A stretch of DNA of 64,000 bases from Chitinophaga pinensis (GCA_945862385.1 CAMAXV010000014.1:16664-80663), one strand, 5' to 3'. Numbered from the stretch's first letter, positions 53,409 through 63,853 are shown. Numbers and translations are program-made. The notes: a model not told the origin generated them from the sequence alone.

Positions 53409-56400
53409 ATGAATCAAGCAAAATTCAAAAACCTTGTGCGGAGCATTGCTGCTTTGTTAGTCTGCTTTTTGATGCAGACAGTTCAGGCACAAAATGCTTC
53501 AAGCCGCAAGTTGGATGGTGTAATCACCAATGAACAAAAGGAACCCCTTCAGGGCGTTGTAATCGAAGACAAGAAGTCTGGCACTTCAGTTTTGACAGAC
53601 GCATCAGGAAAGTTCAGCATTAATGTAAAAGACAAAGGTACACTGAACATTTCCTTTACTGGTTATTTAAGCCAGACTGTTGCCTACACTGAGAGCAGCA
53701 GCAACCTTTCTATTTCCCTTGCAATCGACACGAAGGGACTGGAAGAGGTAGTGGTGGTAGGATATGCTACTGTAAAAAGAAAGGATGTTACAGGTGCTGT
53801 AGCCGGTATCGGTTCAAAAGACATCAAATCAAGGCCAGTAACAAACGCCGTGCAGGCTATGCAGGGTAAGGTTGCGGGTGTGGATATCTCTTCCAATGAA
53901 AGACCCGGTACAGTTGGTTCTATCAACATCAGGGGTGTCCGCTCTTTAACTGCATCCAACTCTCCCCTTTTTGTGGTGGATGGTATTCCACTTACAACAG
54001 GAGGCATCGACAACCTCAATCCACAGGATATTGAGTCGATAGACGTATTGAAGGACGCCTCAGCTACTGCGATTTTCGGATCCAGGGGTGCGAATGGTGT
54101 TATCATCGTTACTACGAAACAAGGTAAATCCGGTAAAGTAGTGGTTAACTTTAATTCAAACGTTACTTCAGAAACCCTGAACGACAGTAGGAAGATGTTC
54201 AACGCTGGAGATTATATTACCTATAGAAGGTGGGCTTATTATTATGCCGGATTAAATCAGACTACCGGTGTAAGTACTTACCCAAGAGGTGATCAACCAA
54301 CTTTGGCAACTGATAGGGTATTCTTTAATGCAACTGGTGATCCAACTGCATTTGCCAATATTGAAAAAGGATGGGCATCAGGAACATGGGATGGTTCAAA
54401 AGTAACTACTACAGACTGGGGTGCAATTGTTAAGCAGAACTCTATTACATCTGACAACCTCCTGAGTGTGAGCGGCGGAACAGACAAGTTGAAAGCTTAT
54501 GCTTCACTTGGTTACCTGAATAATGTAGGTACAATCAAAGGACAGTCTTTTGAGCGTTATACTGCTAAAGTAAACCTTGACTTTAATGCAACAAGCTGGT
54601 TCTCCTTGGGAAGTAACCTGAATATCAACTATAACAACCAGCAATTCGGACAGTCTGTAAGAGGCGTGGCGACTATTGGCAGTCCTGCTGGCGGGTTGTA
54701 TGAATCATCCAGGTCTATTTTCCCATATGCATTACCCTATGATGCCGATGGGGAGCGTATTCTCTTCCCCGGTGGAGACAATGCCATTAAAAATGTGGTT
54801 GATGAATGGAAATACAATATGGATTCAAGAACAACCCTCAGAACCTTTGGAAGCATTTATACACAGCTGAACCTGGGTTCAATTGTTCCGGTGCTAAAAG
54901 GCCTGAAATACAGGATGAACTTTGGTCCGGATATCTCTCAATTTGAAAACGGAGCTTATATAGACTCTCGTTCTGTTGCCAATGGTGGCAGTACCAGCTG
55001 GGCTTCTGTAAACAATGAAAGAAGGTTTTCATATACACTTGATCACCTCTTGTATTATGACAAATCTATCGGAGAGCATACATTTGGCTTGACCCTTTTG
55101 AATAGCCAGACAGCATACAAACTGAATGGACAAAGCGTAACCGGTAATGGTGTGCCTTTGGAAAGTCAGCGTTGGAATGCTTTGACAAGCGGTGTTGTAA
55201 CCGGTCAGCTGACAACAGCATCCAACCTGGTGGAAACACAATTGCTTTCATATATGGCAAGACTTAACTACGGATACAAAGACAAGTACCTGTTGACTGT
55301 TTCTGCACGTCAGGATGGTGCATCACAACTTGCCGATGGATACAAGTATTCTTTGTTCCCATCTGCCGCCTTAGCATGGAGGGTAAACCAGGAAAAATTC
55401 ATGGATAATGTAACCTGGGTTAATGATCTAAAACTTAGAATAGGTGCTGGTGTTACAGGAAATTCAGCTGTATCACCCTATTCCACACAAGGATCTATCA
55501 TCTCCTTATTTTATCCCATCAATAACGGAAGTACAGCAGGAACAATATTAAATTCACAACTGGCAAACCAGGAACTAGGTTGGGAAAAAACAACACAGTA
55601 TAATCTGGGTGTTGACTTCCAGCTGCTTGACAGAAGGTTGTCTGGATCAATTGATGTATATAAGTCTCGAACTACAGATCTCATCATGCAGCGCAGCATA
55701 CCATCGGTAACAGGCTATACAACAACTTTTGCAAATATTGGTGAAACTGCAAACAGAGGAATAGATATAAGTTTAACAACTGTAAATGTAAAGTCTCAGA
55801 ATCTTACATGGTCCACTACGCTCAATGTATCTTGGCAAAAGGATGAGATTGTTAGCTTAGCCAATGGCAAACAGAATGATATAGCTAACAATTGGTTCAT
55901 TGGACAGCCAATTGGAATAATTTATGGTTACAAATCTCTTGGACTTTGGCAGAAATCTGATATCGATCAATATAAGTTATTCAATGCCAATGGCAATACA
56001 TTCACACCAGGCAGTGTTAGGGTTGAAGATTTGAATGGCGATAATAAAATTGATGCTAACAATGATCGTCAGATTATTGGATGGACCCGTCCACGTTGGG
56101 TTGTAGGCATGACCAATTCTTTCTCCTACAAAAACTTCACATTCGATGTATTTATATATGGCAGATTGAATTACAAATATAACTATGGCGGTGAAGTTCA
56201 GGCAGCCAGAAGTGTGAACAGGGTTATCAATTACTACAACGAGAATAATACCAATGCAGAATTCCAGAAGCCAGTGTTCAATGCAGGCGGTGCCGCAGGC
56301 GACGCATTCTTCTCTGCATTAGGATACTTGAATGCAGACTTCCTGAAGATCAGGAATATTTCTATGTCTTACAACCTGAGAGGAAAATCTGTTGCCAAAC

Positions 56401-56540
56401 TTGGTATGTCTGACCTCAGGGTATTCCTTCAGGTTCAGAATCCAGGAATGCTAACATCCAAAATCAAATTTATAGACATGGATGTAGTTGGCAATACATG
56501 GAATACAGGATATACACTCGGAGTAAACGCTTCATTTTAA
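53409..56540 (+). CDS. susC: SusC/RagA-type TonB-linked outer-membrane protein
   Basis: 1043 residues. A signal peptide (AALLVCFLMQTVQAQ) leads into a carboxypeptidase-like beta-sandwich (LDGVITNEQKEPLQGVVIEDKKSG ... FTGYLSQTV) and a plug with the family hallmark EEVVVVGYATVKRKDVTGAV, NIRGVRSLTASNSPLFVVDGIP and DVLKDASATAIFGSRGANGVIIVTTKQGK. A long beta-barrel ends GYTLGVNASF. It pairs with the SusD lipoprotein downstream (11 bp after its stop) to import oligosaccharides or peptides in a TonB-dependent way. The ligand is unknown; the adjacent GH105 hints at pectin-derived sugars. Confidence 0.95.
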   Translation: MNQAKFKNLVRSIAALLVCFLMQTVQAQNASSRKLDGVITNEQKEPLQGVVIEDKKSGTSVLTDASGKFSINVKDKGTLNISFTGYLSQTVAYTESSSNLSISLAIDTKGLEEVVVVGYATVKRKDVTGAVAGIGSKDIKSRPVTNAVQAMQGKVAGVDISSNERPGTVGSINIRGVRSLTASNSPLFVVDGIPLTTGGIDNLNPQDIESIDVLKDASATAIFGSRGANGVIIVTTKQGKSGKVVVNFNSNVTSETLNDSRKMFNAGDYITYRRWAYYYAGLNQTTGVSTYPRGDQPTLATDRVFFNATGDPTAFANIEKGWASGTWDGSKVTTTDWGAIVKQNSITSDNLLSVSGGTDKLKAYASLGYLNNVGTIKGQSFERYTAKVNLDFNATSWFSLGSNLNINYNNQQFGQSVRGVATIGSPAGGLYESSRSIFPYALPYDADGERILFPGGDNAIKNVVDEWKYNMDSRTTLRTFGSIYTQLNLGSIVPVLKGLKYRMNFGPDISQFENGAYIDSRSVANGGSTSWASVNNERRFSYTLDHLLYYDKSIGEHTFGLTLLNSQTAYKLNGQSVTGNGVPLESQRWNALTSGVVTGQLTTASNLVETQLLSYMARLNYGYKDKYLLTVSARQDGASQLADGYKYSLFPSAALAWRVNQEKFMDNVTWVNDLKLRIGAGVTGNSAVSPYSTQGSIISLFYPINNGSTAGTILNSQLANQELGWEKTTQYNLGVDFQLLDRRLSGSIDVYKSRTTDLIMQRSIPSVTGYTTTFANIGETANRGIDISLTTVNVKSQNLTWSTTLNVSWQKDEIVSLANGKQNDIANNWFIGQPIGIIYGYKSLGLWQKSDIDQYKLFNANGNTFTPGSVRVEDLNGDNKIDANNDRQIIGWTRPRWVVGMTNSFSYKNFTFDVFIYGRLNYKYNYGGEVQAARSVNRVINYYNENNTNAEFQKPVFNAGGAAGDAFFSALGYLNADFLKIRNISMSYNLRGKSVAKLGMSDLRVFLQVQNPGMLTSKIKFIDMDVVGNTWNTGYTLGVNASF

Positions 56541-56551
56541 TAAAACAGAAT

Positions 56552-58558
56552 ATGAAAAAATATTTTAATCTCTTAAAGGCTATCGCATTTGCAATTGCGG
56601 TGATTGCTATCCCTTCTTGTCAAAAAGAGTTTTTGAAGGAAACTTTAAAAACACAAAGAAGCACTGAATTTCTTAAAACTGATGAAGGGATACTTCAACT
56701 TTCAGCGGGATCATATTATCAGGCATTCAGTGTGCCTACAAATGGGGAATGGTTCTACTGTGCAACACAATATGGTACTGACGAATTCAGAATTGGAGGC
56801 GATCCTTCCAATTCACCCTGGAATAATTATGACCAAACTTTCAATTCAATTGTAACCGTTGTAAATGGTAACACAGCCAGGTCAGAATTTCAGTGGGACG
56901 AATTATACAAAGGGATCGGCAATGCAAATCTTTTGATTCAAAATGCTACAAAAAGCACATCAACTTCCACTGCCATAAAAAATACTGCCCTCGGCGAAGG
57001 ATATTTTATCCGAGCCTATCTATATTTGAGGTTAGTGTCTCAATACGGAGCAGTACCCCTCCAACTGGAACCCCTATCAACAGTTACGCTTGAATTCACC
57101 CGTTCCGAACCCAAAGCAGTTTATGAACAAATTATAGCTGACCTGAACAAAGCAAAAGATCTGCTTCCTACAACTGGTGCACCTGCAAAGCTGACACAAA
57201 ATGCAGCCAAACATTTCCTTGCAAAGGCTTTGTTATTCAGAGCCAGTGAAATCAATGCATCCTGGAATGCTTCAACATTAAATGCAGACCTAACAACTGC
57301 TGTTTCCCTTGCAGATCAGGTAATTGCAGGGCATCCGCTGGCTCCCAATTTCGGTTCACTGTGGGAATACCGTGGTCCGAATTCTGCCAACGAAAGATTA
57401 CCAGAAATCATTTTTTCAGCACAAATGACAGGCGATCTGAATACCAATAGAGGAACTGGTAATACACAGCACTTATATTTTGTATCAAGGTATGATGTGC
57501 AAGATCAACTGGAGCGGGATATTACAGGTGATCGTCCTTATAGTAGGCTTGCAACAACATACTATACCTACCGCCTTTATGACATGGTCAATGATTCCAG
57601 ATTCTGGAAATCATACAGAACTAAATTTGCATTAAACGGTAGAAAACCAATTGCGCCAAATGTACAGGGCGATCTTGGATTGATGTTTGTTATAAATCAA
57701 CCGGGAGACAGAAGATTCCCTTTGTCTAAAATTGTAAGGGCGACAGCAGGGGCCAATCTTGTTACTGATGTGTATGGCACAGGTAAGCCTATTCCAACAG
57801 TTTATGTTGCATACCCTGATGGTCGAACCACAGATGGTGCTTTAAATACTGATCTCACAACTGCTGGACAGAGTTTCCCTCCTTTAAGTAAACACATCGA
57901 CGGCTCAAGAAACTCATTGAATGATGTTATCGGAAAAAGAGATTTCATACTTGCGCGCTCTGCAGAAACTTATCTGATTGCTGCTGAGGCAAAAATCAGG
58001 TTAGCCAAAGCTGGTAACGGTAGTTACAACGATGCATTGACATATATCAATGCCATCCGTGAACGCGCGCGCTTTAAACAAGGAGAAAACCGCGCAGCAT
58101 ATTGGGATGGAGGAAACACACTTCAATCACCTGCACTTCAAACCCCTGGCGTTGGAAATACATTCTATCCGGGTAACTCCTATTATGAATCCAATAATAT
58201 CAATGTTACCACAGATGCATCAGCCAGTTTAGCTATTGCAGATGTTAATGCATTACCACAACAGGATCAATACATATTAAGCACTTTGGGTGCATCAAGC
58301 GTTTATGATAAAATGCTCGGACTTGTTTTAAATGAAAGATCCAGAGAGCTAACAGGTGAATATGTAAGGTGGGCAGATTTAGCCAGAACCAAAACACTGG
58401 TTTCCAGGGCTAAAGCTTTCAATCTGGAAGCTGCGGCAAAAGTTGCAGATTATCACGTATTCAGACCACTACCCCAAAATTTCCTTGATGGAATTCAGGC
58501 AGGTGGTAAGGCCCTTAGTGCCACTGAAAAAACTGCTTTGCAAAACCCAGGTTACTAA
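56552..58558 (+). CDS. susD: SusD/RagB-type nutrient-binding lipoprotein
   Basis: 668 residues from ATG 56552; the frame extends upstream into susC, but this ATG begins the signal peptide with lipobox AIPSC. TPR-like helices typical of SusD are seen in LYKGIGNANLLIQNA, GEGYFIRAYLYLRLVSQYGAVPL, YEQIIADLNKAKDLLP, and the C-terminal RSAETYLIAAEAKIRLAKAG, VLNERSRELTGEYVRWADLARTKTLV and YHVFRPLPQNFLDGI. It binds substrate on the cell surface over the SusC channel. A terminator follows at 58580. Confidence 0.95.
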   Translation: MKKYFNLLKAIAFAIAVIAIPSCQKEFLKETLKTQRSTEFLKTDEGILQLSAGSYYQAFSVPTNGEWFYCATQYGTDEFRIGGDPSNSPWNNYDQTFNSIVTVVNGNTARSEFQWDELYKGIGNANLLIQNATKSTSTSTAIKNTALGEGYFIRAYLYLRLVSQYGAVPLQLEPLSTVTLEFTRSEPKAVYEQIIADLNKAKDLLPTTGAPAKLTQNAAKHFLAKALLFRASEINASWNASTLNADLTTAVSLADQVIAGHPLAPNFGSLWEYRGPNSANERLPEIIFSAQMTGDLNTNRGTGNTQHLYFVSRYDVQDQLERDITGDRPYSRLATTYYTYRLYDMVNDSRFWKSYRTKFALNGRKPIAPNVQGDLGLMFVINQPGDRRFPLSKIVRATAGANLVTDVYGTGKPIPTVYVAYPDGRTTDGALNTDLTTAGQSFPPLSKHIDGSRNSLNDVIGKRDFILARSAETYLIAAEAKIRLAKAGNGSYNDALTYINAIRERARFKQGENRAAYWDGGNTLQSPALQTPGVGNTFYPGNSYYESNNINVTTDASASLAIADVNALPQQDQYILSTLGASSVYDKMLGLVLNERSRELTGEYVRWADLARTKTLVSRAKAFNLEAAAKVADYHVFRPLPQNFLDGIQAGGKALSATEKTALQNPGY

Positions 58559-58579
58559 CAAAGGACCATCAATTTATAA

Positions 58580-58611
58580 AAAAAGCAACAGGTTTACCTG
58601 TTGCTTTTTTT
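58580..58611. terminator. Bidirectional terminator
   Basis: GCAACAGGT and ACCTGTTGC pair around two bases, with A and T runs on both sides. It lies between convergent susD and the methyltransferase gene. Confidence 0.9.
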
Positions 58612-58613
58612 AT

Positions 58614-59234
58614 TTAAACTATGAAGAACGCTACCTCAACATCGTTTATAGTCCGAAGAAACGAATGCGTTAACCAGGGTCTGATTAAAGCATGAAAAGA
58701 TGCCGTGCTTAACCTTTGTGGTGCGGATATAAGTATATCTGTACCCTGATCTTTATAGGTTAATATTAACCTGACCAGTTGATCATACTGTTCAGGATCA
58801 TAACAGACATCGCTGAGTAAAAGTGTATTTATTCCTGTGAAAGGAACAAGATGGTTATTCCAGTTGCTTTGAACAGCCGATGCATGAGACAAATTCATTG
58901 TCAGTATATTTTTTTTAAGCAGCTCAACAGCATCGCCATCTGCATCAGATATGATGACTGATTTTGCAAAGCGGGCAGCAGTAAAAGAAGGCAACCCTAT
59001 CCCCGCTCCTAACTCCAGTACATGCTTGTCTGCAATCCAATTCGATTCTTCCATTAAATATGCAGACATGGCCAGCGCAGCAGGCCATATCCTGGTCCAG
59101 AATGGGAAAAAGGGTTTTGCGAAAGCCGTGAGGTTTTCCTCATAGTCAAATTTCACATCAGCAGGATCTGGTATGAGTAGTTTAATTCCCGGTAATGATT
59201 CATAAAGATTCAAATTATATTTTAGCGTATTCAT
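58614..59234 (-). CDS. Seven-beta-strand methyltransferase, METTL21/ETFB-KMT-like
   Basis: 206 residues. The SAM motif is VLELGAGIGLPSFTAARFA (about 74-92), preceded by PFWTRIWPAALAMSAYL. The second acidic element is ISDADGDAVELLKKNI, and LLLSDVCYDPEQYDQLVRLI is the post-I region. This order (W-P-A, LELGAGxGLP, SDxxYDPE) matches family 16 protein-lysine methyltransferases. The target protein is unknown. It is convergent with susD. Confidence 0.83.
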   Translation of the reverse strand: MNTLKYNLNLYESLPGIKLLIPDPADVKFDYEENLTAFAKPFFPFWTRIWPAALAMSAYLMEESNWIADKHVLELGAGIGLPSFTAARFAKSVIISDADGDAVELLKKNILTMNLSHASAVQSNWNNHLVPFTGINTLLLSDVCYDPEQYDQLVRLILTYKDQGTDILISAPQRLSTASFHALIRPWLTHSFLRTINDVEVAFFIV

Positions 59235-59568
59235 ATCCTGATTTTGTTTAAAATAGATGTTTGTCCAACTGACACATATATAAATATTTTTATGCGTTTT
59301 TCGTTATTTTTTTTATTGATAATACCTGAGCATTAAATTTTTTTATCATGTAAATTCTGAAGTTTAATTCAAATAAACAGGCTGAAATTGGGAATGCTGC
59401 AGATCTGAATATAGTTTTGTGATCATCCATAAGAAACCATTCAGGTATCCCGTTTAAGACCACACAGAATTCTGTCAAACCAATATCCATCCTGAAATCC
59501 GTTGCATTCCAATTCCGAAAGAAAAACTGTCGTAACGCACAATTCTGACATTTTTAAAAATTTACATT
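59235..59568. other. Intergenic region before the first peroxidase gene
   Basis: 334 bases. AT-rich at first; the last 60 bases contain a block (TTCCGAAAG..CTGTCGTAA..TCTGAC) shared with the leaders of the other two peroxidase copies. No gene could be supported. Confidence 0.5.
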
Positions 59569-60879
59569 ATGTTACACAGTTTCAAGTTAAAACATTTGGC
59601 TGTATTGCTGTTACTTGGTTTGTTTACTGAATCCTGTCGCAGGGATTCGCTTGACCCTGTTGAGATAGATGCAGCAAGAGCAAGAACAAGAAATACCTTG
59701 ACACCGCTTCAGCAGCTAGGTAAACAAATTTTCTTCGATGCTCGCTTATCTGAACCAGTAGGTGTACAATCATGTGCCTCGTGTCATGCGCCACAGGTAG
59801 GTTTTTCAGGCTTTGGGGATATCCCAACCGGAGGAGCAGCCGCTGCTTCTGGATTCAAAAGAGGATGGATAACCGGAATTGGAGAAGGAGCTAATATTAG
59901 TGCATTTGCCAACAGGAGACCCCAATCTGCTGCTTATGCAACATTGAGTCCTGTATTCCAACTCGTAACGGTTGTACCCGATGCAGAAGGTATTGCAGAA
60001 GGACTTGTTCCCACCCAGGAATTTGTAGGTGGAAACTTCTGGGACGGAAGAGCAACAGGACAAAGGCTGGGATCCGCATCAGCAGAACAGGCACTGGGAC
60101 CATTCCTGAGCACAAAAGAGCAGAATCATCACAGTCCTGCTGCAGTATTGGCTAAACTGCGCAACAACCGCGCTTACATTGCACTCTGGCAGGCAGCGTT
60201 TGGCACACCAGACATCAGCAACCTGACACCGGCACAAACATCACTCAACTATGACAGGGTTGGTACTGCCATTGCAGCATACGAAGCTTCTTCAGAGGTA
60301 AACCAGTTCAGTTCAAAATTTGATGCCGTACTGGCAGGAAGAGCAACATTGACTCCTGAAGAAGCAGAAGGACTGCGTTTGTTCAACAATGAAGCAGAAT
60401 GTTATGACTGCCATACCAGCTCCGGCATCAGAAACGCTCCAATACCTCCCGGAGAGCCATTTACAAATTTCAGGTATTTTAACATTGGAGTACCTGTTAA
60501 TACCAAAAATCCGGGTGGAAATGCGGTACCGGATGGAGGTTTAGGTGCATTCCTTGCTACTTCTGATAATCCCGCCTGGAGAGATCTGGCAACTGCAAAC
60601 TGGGGAGCATTTAAAACACCCACAATCAGAAATGTTGGAAAAATGCAAAGATTCATGCACAATGGTTCAATGCAGTCTCTTGAAGAGGTCATGCACTTCT
60701 ATAATACGAGAGATGTGGCAGGAGCAGGATGGAATGGAGTTCCCTGGGGAGCGCCCGAATATCCCTTTACACTTGATTTCCATGGTGTGGGAGCAATCGG
60801 ACTCACTGCAGCACAGGAAGCAGCAATTGTGGCTTTCATGAGAACACTTGATGATGGTTATACAGGAGTAACACAATAG
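59569..60879 (+). CDS. Di-heme cytochrome c peroxidase-like lipoprotein, copy 1
   Basis: 436 residues. The N-terminal lipoprotein-like signal (LLLLGLFTESC) is followed by LGKQIFFDARLSEP and the first heme site CASCH (69-73); the second heme site CYDCH is at 278-282. TPTIRNVGKMQRFMHNGSMQSLEEVMHFYNTRD near the C-terminus is typical of the CcpA/MauG family and supplies distal residues. The protein would act in the periplasm on peroxide or in an oxidative modification. It has about 13 extra residues (VTVVPDAEGIAEG) relative to copy 2. A terminator follows at 60908. Confidence 0.88.
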   Translation: MLHSFKLKHLAVLLLLGLFTESCRRDSLDPVEIDAARARTRNTLTPLQQLGKQIFFDARLSEPVGVQSCASCHAPQVGFSGFGDIPTGGAAAASGFKRGWITGIGEGANISAFANRRPQSAAYATLSPVFQLVTVVPDAEGIAEGLVPTQEFVGGNFWDGRATGQRLGSASAEQALGPFLSTKEQNHHSPAAVLAKLRNNRAYIALWQAAFGTPDISNLTPAQTSLNYDRVGTAIAAYEASSEVNQFSSKFDAVLAGRATLTPEEAEGLRLFNNEAECYDCHTSSGIRNAPIPPGEPFTNFRYFNIGVPVNTKNPGGNAVPDGGLGAFLATSDNPAWRDLATANWGAFKTPTIRNVGKMQRFMHNGSMQSLEEVMHFYNTRDVAGAGWNGVPWGAPEYPFTLDFHGVGAIGLTAAQEAAIVAFMRTLDDGYTGVTQ

Positions 60880-60907
60880 TTTTTAATTCAGAAAAGAGTG
60901 AACACCA

Positions 60908-60937
60908 ATCCCCCGTCTTCTGACGGGGGATTATTTT
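60908..60937 (+). terminator. Terminator of peroxidase copy 1
   Basis: ATCCCCCGTC and GACGGGGGAT pair around TTCT, followed by a T-rich stretch. Confidence 0.85.
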
Positions 60938-61001
60938 AAATCATTCCGTTATATGACTAAGGTTATAATTCGTGTGTAGGTGATTGGTGAATTTCGGATC
61001 C

Positions 61002-62096
61002 ATGAAAGACACTAAAGCAAATTTGGATCATCAGACCGGAAGATATGAATGGGTAGATTATGACCGTGGAATAAGTATAATACTCGTATCATTCAGGCAT
61101 ACATTTGAATCTCTTTACAATTCGGGGGTCAGGTTGTATGAATATCCCTCAATTGAATACATGAATGTTTTTCTGTTCGGATTCAGGATGCCGCTGTTTT
61201 TTATTGCCTCAGGCATGTTTCTTTCCGGCAGTTTAGAAAAAAAGGGATTAGACGGTTACAACAAATCTAGACTAAAAACAATTTTATATCCGATGATGAT
61301 GTGGGGGCTCATTCAGTTGACATTGCAAATCATGTTGAGCGGACAGACCAATGTATCTTATAAACCCAGTGACTACCTGTCTTTAATCTTTGATCCGAGA
61401 GAAACAGGACAGTTCTGGTATCTGAATGCATTGTTCTTTGTTGGAGCGCTTTATGCCATACTCAAAGTAAAAATGAACATCAGTTCACCTAAACAATTGC
61501 TGATAGGTCAGGGTATGTATGGATTGGTTGCACTCATCAGATCAGAAGGACTTTACCTGGGTTTTATCATGGACATACTTCAGTTCTATCTGTTCTTTGC
61601 TATTGGTGATAATGTATCCGCCGTACTAAAAAACAAGAATAATTTCAATACTTATTCATCACCATTCATATTGCTGTTGCTTGTACCGTTATTTATTCTC
61701 ATACAATACAATTTTACAGCAATAAACATTGCGATGAAAAGTAATTATTATGTTGAACACAACATGCCACTTTTTTATCTTATGGTTGCCATAGTTGGCT
61801 GTGCATTATCCATGAATATTTCTTTTATTCTGGCAAAACTCAAACAACTGAAATTTCTAACCACAATCGGGTTTCATTCAATTCATATCTATTGTATGCA
61901 AATCATAGCTATGGCTGGAACACGAATAATCTTATTAAAATACTTTAAAATGGATGATGTTCCACTACTTACAAGTCTGATTTTGATTGCGGGAATACTG
62001 TTGCCAATTCTGGCATATAAAATACTGATACGCATGAATGCCTGGTGGCTTTTCACACTCCAAAAGCCATCAATTCCAATAAAACAGCATATTTGA
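61002..62096 (+). CDS. Acyltransferase family 3 membrane protein
   Basis: 364 residues from ATG 61002; a TTG at 60984 is the alternative start. About ten hydrophobic helices are present. The N-terminal YDRGISIILVSFRHTFESL corresponds to the acyltransferase-3 signature (D-x-x-R-G-I-x(n)-H), with FGFRMPLFFIASGMFLSG and GQFWYLNALFFVGALYAI as further family parts. Such enzymes O-acetylate surface sugars or other extracellular groups at the membrane. It is placed between two peroxidase copies, with its own leader; a functional link is not evident. Confidence 0.85.
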   Translation: MKDTKANLDHQTGRYEWVDYDRGISIILVSFRHTFESLYNSGVRLYEYPSIEYMNVFLFGFRMPLFFIASGMFLSGSLEKKGLDGYNKSRLKTILYPMMMWGLIQLTLQIMLSGQTNVSYKPSDYLSLIFDPRETGQFWYLNALFFVGALYAILKVKMNISSPKQLLIGQGMYGLVALIRSEGLYLGFIMDILQFYLFFAIGDNVSAVLKNKNNFNTYSSPFILLLLVPLFILIQYNFTAINIAMKSNYYVEHNMPLFYLMVAIVGCALSMNISFILAKLKQLKFLTTIGFHSIHIYCMQIIAMAGTRIILLKYFKMDDVPLLTSLILIAGILLPILAYKILIRMNAWWLFTLQKPSIPIKQHI

Positions 62097-62432
62097 ATTT
62101 TATTTATGCCTTGGCTGCACAAAAACATCAAGTTTAATTTTCAGCGTCCAATGCTAACCATAAAATTCAACACATGTGAAAATGACAAATAAAGAAAACT
62201 ACTAATCTGTTCAATCGTTTAACGTAAAAAGCAATTTTGCATTAATAAAAGTCATGAATATGTCAGAATCGAAAAGAAATAGAACAAAATAATCACATAC
62301 CCGTTATCAAGATATAGACATTTGCATCTAATAACGCGCTCACTTCCAATTCCTCGAAAAAGCCATTTCCCAATCCCTCCAATTCCTTAGAAAGACTGTT
62401 GTAATCCTTTTTCTGACTAAATCTTAAAATTT
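62097..62432. other. Intergenic region with shared peroxidase leader
   Basis: 336 bases. Near the end the block CCAATCC..AAGACTGTTGTAA..TCTGAC occurs, also found before copy 3 at about 63854-63897. No gene was seen. Confidence 0.5.
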
Positions 62433-63701
62433 ATGTTACACAGTCGCGCGCAGCAATTTTTGACTGCTATCACGTTTTCTCTGTTAATAGCATCCTGTTC
62501 CAAAGATGTCATGGAACCACAGGATCAAATCGACAATGCCAGGGCCAGAACCAAAACTACCCTGACACCAATTCAGCAGTTGGGCAAACAAATTTTCTTT
62601 GATGCCCGTTTATCTGAGCCTATGGGTGTACAAGCATGTGCATCATGTCATGCACCTGAAGTAGGCTTCTCCGGATTCAGTGACATCCCAACCGGTGGTG
62701 CAGCAGCAGCATCAGGTTTCAAAAGAGGATGGGTAGCCGGCATTGGTGAAGGTGCTGCAGTTGGGGCTTTTGGCAAAAGAAAGCCACAGTCAGCAGCTTA
62801 TGCCTTTCAATCGCCTGTATTAGAATTCGATGGACAAGAATTTGTAGGTGGATTATTTTGGGATGGAAGAGCTACAGGTTTAACATTAGGAAGTCCACTT
62901 GCAGAGCAGGCATTGGGACCATTTCTTTCAGTCAAGGAACAAAATCATCCAAGTCCTGCCAGTGTTCTCGCCAAACTTAAAAGTAACAGATCCTACCTTG
63001 CATTGTGGAAGACCGTATATGGTATTGCGGATATTGATATGAATACTCCAGAAGCGATCAATACCAATTACGAAAGAATTGGGTTTGCTGTTGAAGCTTA
63101 TGAGGCATCTTCAGAAGTGAGTCAGTTTTCATCTAAGTTCGATGCTTATATGGCAGGACGAGCCACACTTACAGCAGAAGAAGCTGAAGGTATGCGATTA
63201 TTCAACAACGAAGCAGGATGTAATGATTGCCACAAGCAACTGGGAGGTAATCGCAACAGGCCATTCGTTGTAGGCGAATCATTTGCTGATTTTGCATATC
63301 ACAATATTGGTATACCGCAAAACCCCAACAATCCCGGAGGTAATCTTGCTCCAGATCCAGGACTTGCCGGATTCCTTGCAACATCTGACAACCCAACATG
63401 GAGAGCAATGGCTGATCAGAACTTTGGAAAATTCAGAACGCCCACATTAAGGAATGTTGCCAAAGCAAAAAGGTTTATGCACAATGGTGTATTTTCATCC
63501 CTTGAGCAAGTTGTACATTTCTACAACACCCGTGACGTACCAGGAGAAGGATGGAATGGTGTTCCTTGGGGTGCTCCGGAATACAGTGCAACAATGGATA
63601 CTGAAGCATTGGGTAATCTTGGATTAAGTCCCGCTCAGGAAGCTGCAGTAGTAGCTTTTTTGAAAACCATGAGTGACGGATATACAGGCGTAACGCAATA
63701 A
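62433..63701 (+). CDS. Di-heme cytochrome c peroxidase-like lipoprotein, copy 2
   Basis: 422 residues, closely similar to copy 1 along its whole length (LGKQIFFDARLSEPMGVQACASCHAP, IPTGGAAAASGFKRGW, YNTRDVPGEGWNGVPWGAPEY). The lipobox is LIASC; the heme sites are CASCH and CNDCH. Like copy 1 it starts MLHS. The N-terminal linker after the lipobox (MEPQDQIDNARARTKTTLTPIQQ) is also conserved with copy 1. A duplication of the whole gene, including leader, is the simplest origin. A terminator follows at 63729. Confidence 0.88.
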   Translation: MLHSRAQQFLTAITFSLLIASCSKDVMEPQDQIDNARARTKTTLTPIQQLGKQIFFDARLSEPMGVQACASCHAPEVGFSGFSDIPTGGAAAASGFKRGWVAGIGEGAAVGAFGKRKPQSAAYAFQSPVLEFDGQEFVGGLFWDGRATGLTLGSPLAEQALGPFLSVKEQNHPSPASVLAKLKSNRSYLALWKTVYGIADIDMNTPEAINTNYERIGFAVEAYEASSEVSQFSSKFDAYMAGRATLTAEEAEGMRLFNNEAGCNDCHKQLGGNRNRPFVVGESFADFAYHNIGIPQNPNNPGGNLAPDPGLAGFLATSDNPTWRAMADQNFGKFRTPTLRNVAKAKRFMHNGVFSSLEQVVHFYNTRDVPGEGWNGVPWGAPEYSATMDTEALGNLGLSPAQEAAVVAFLKTMSDGYTGVTQ

Positions 63702-63728
63702 GTCAGATAAATAAGTACCCTACCTACG

Positions 63729-63755
63729 AGCCCCGCGAATGCGGGGCCTTTTTTG
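63729..63755 (+). terminator. Terminator of peroxidase copy 2
   Basis: GCCCCGC and GCGGGGC pair around GAAT and are followed by CTTTTTT. Confidence 0.9.
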
Positions 63756-63853
63756 TTTAAGTAAATTTTGTTTTTCCAGGAATTAAATTTTAACAAAAAC
63801 TTGCATCTTTTCGATTTGTGTCACAGATTTGTCATGTCTAGTAACAAACCAAC

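Noticed and set aside
59290..59490. 66-aa minus-strand frame upstream of peroxidase copy 1
   Set aside because: AT-rich, no motifs, and it lies in a leader region. Not supported.
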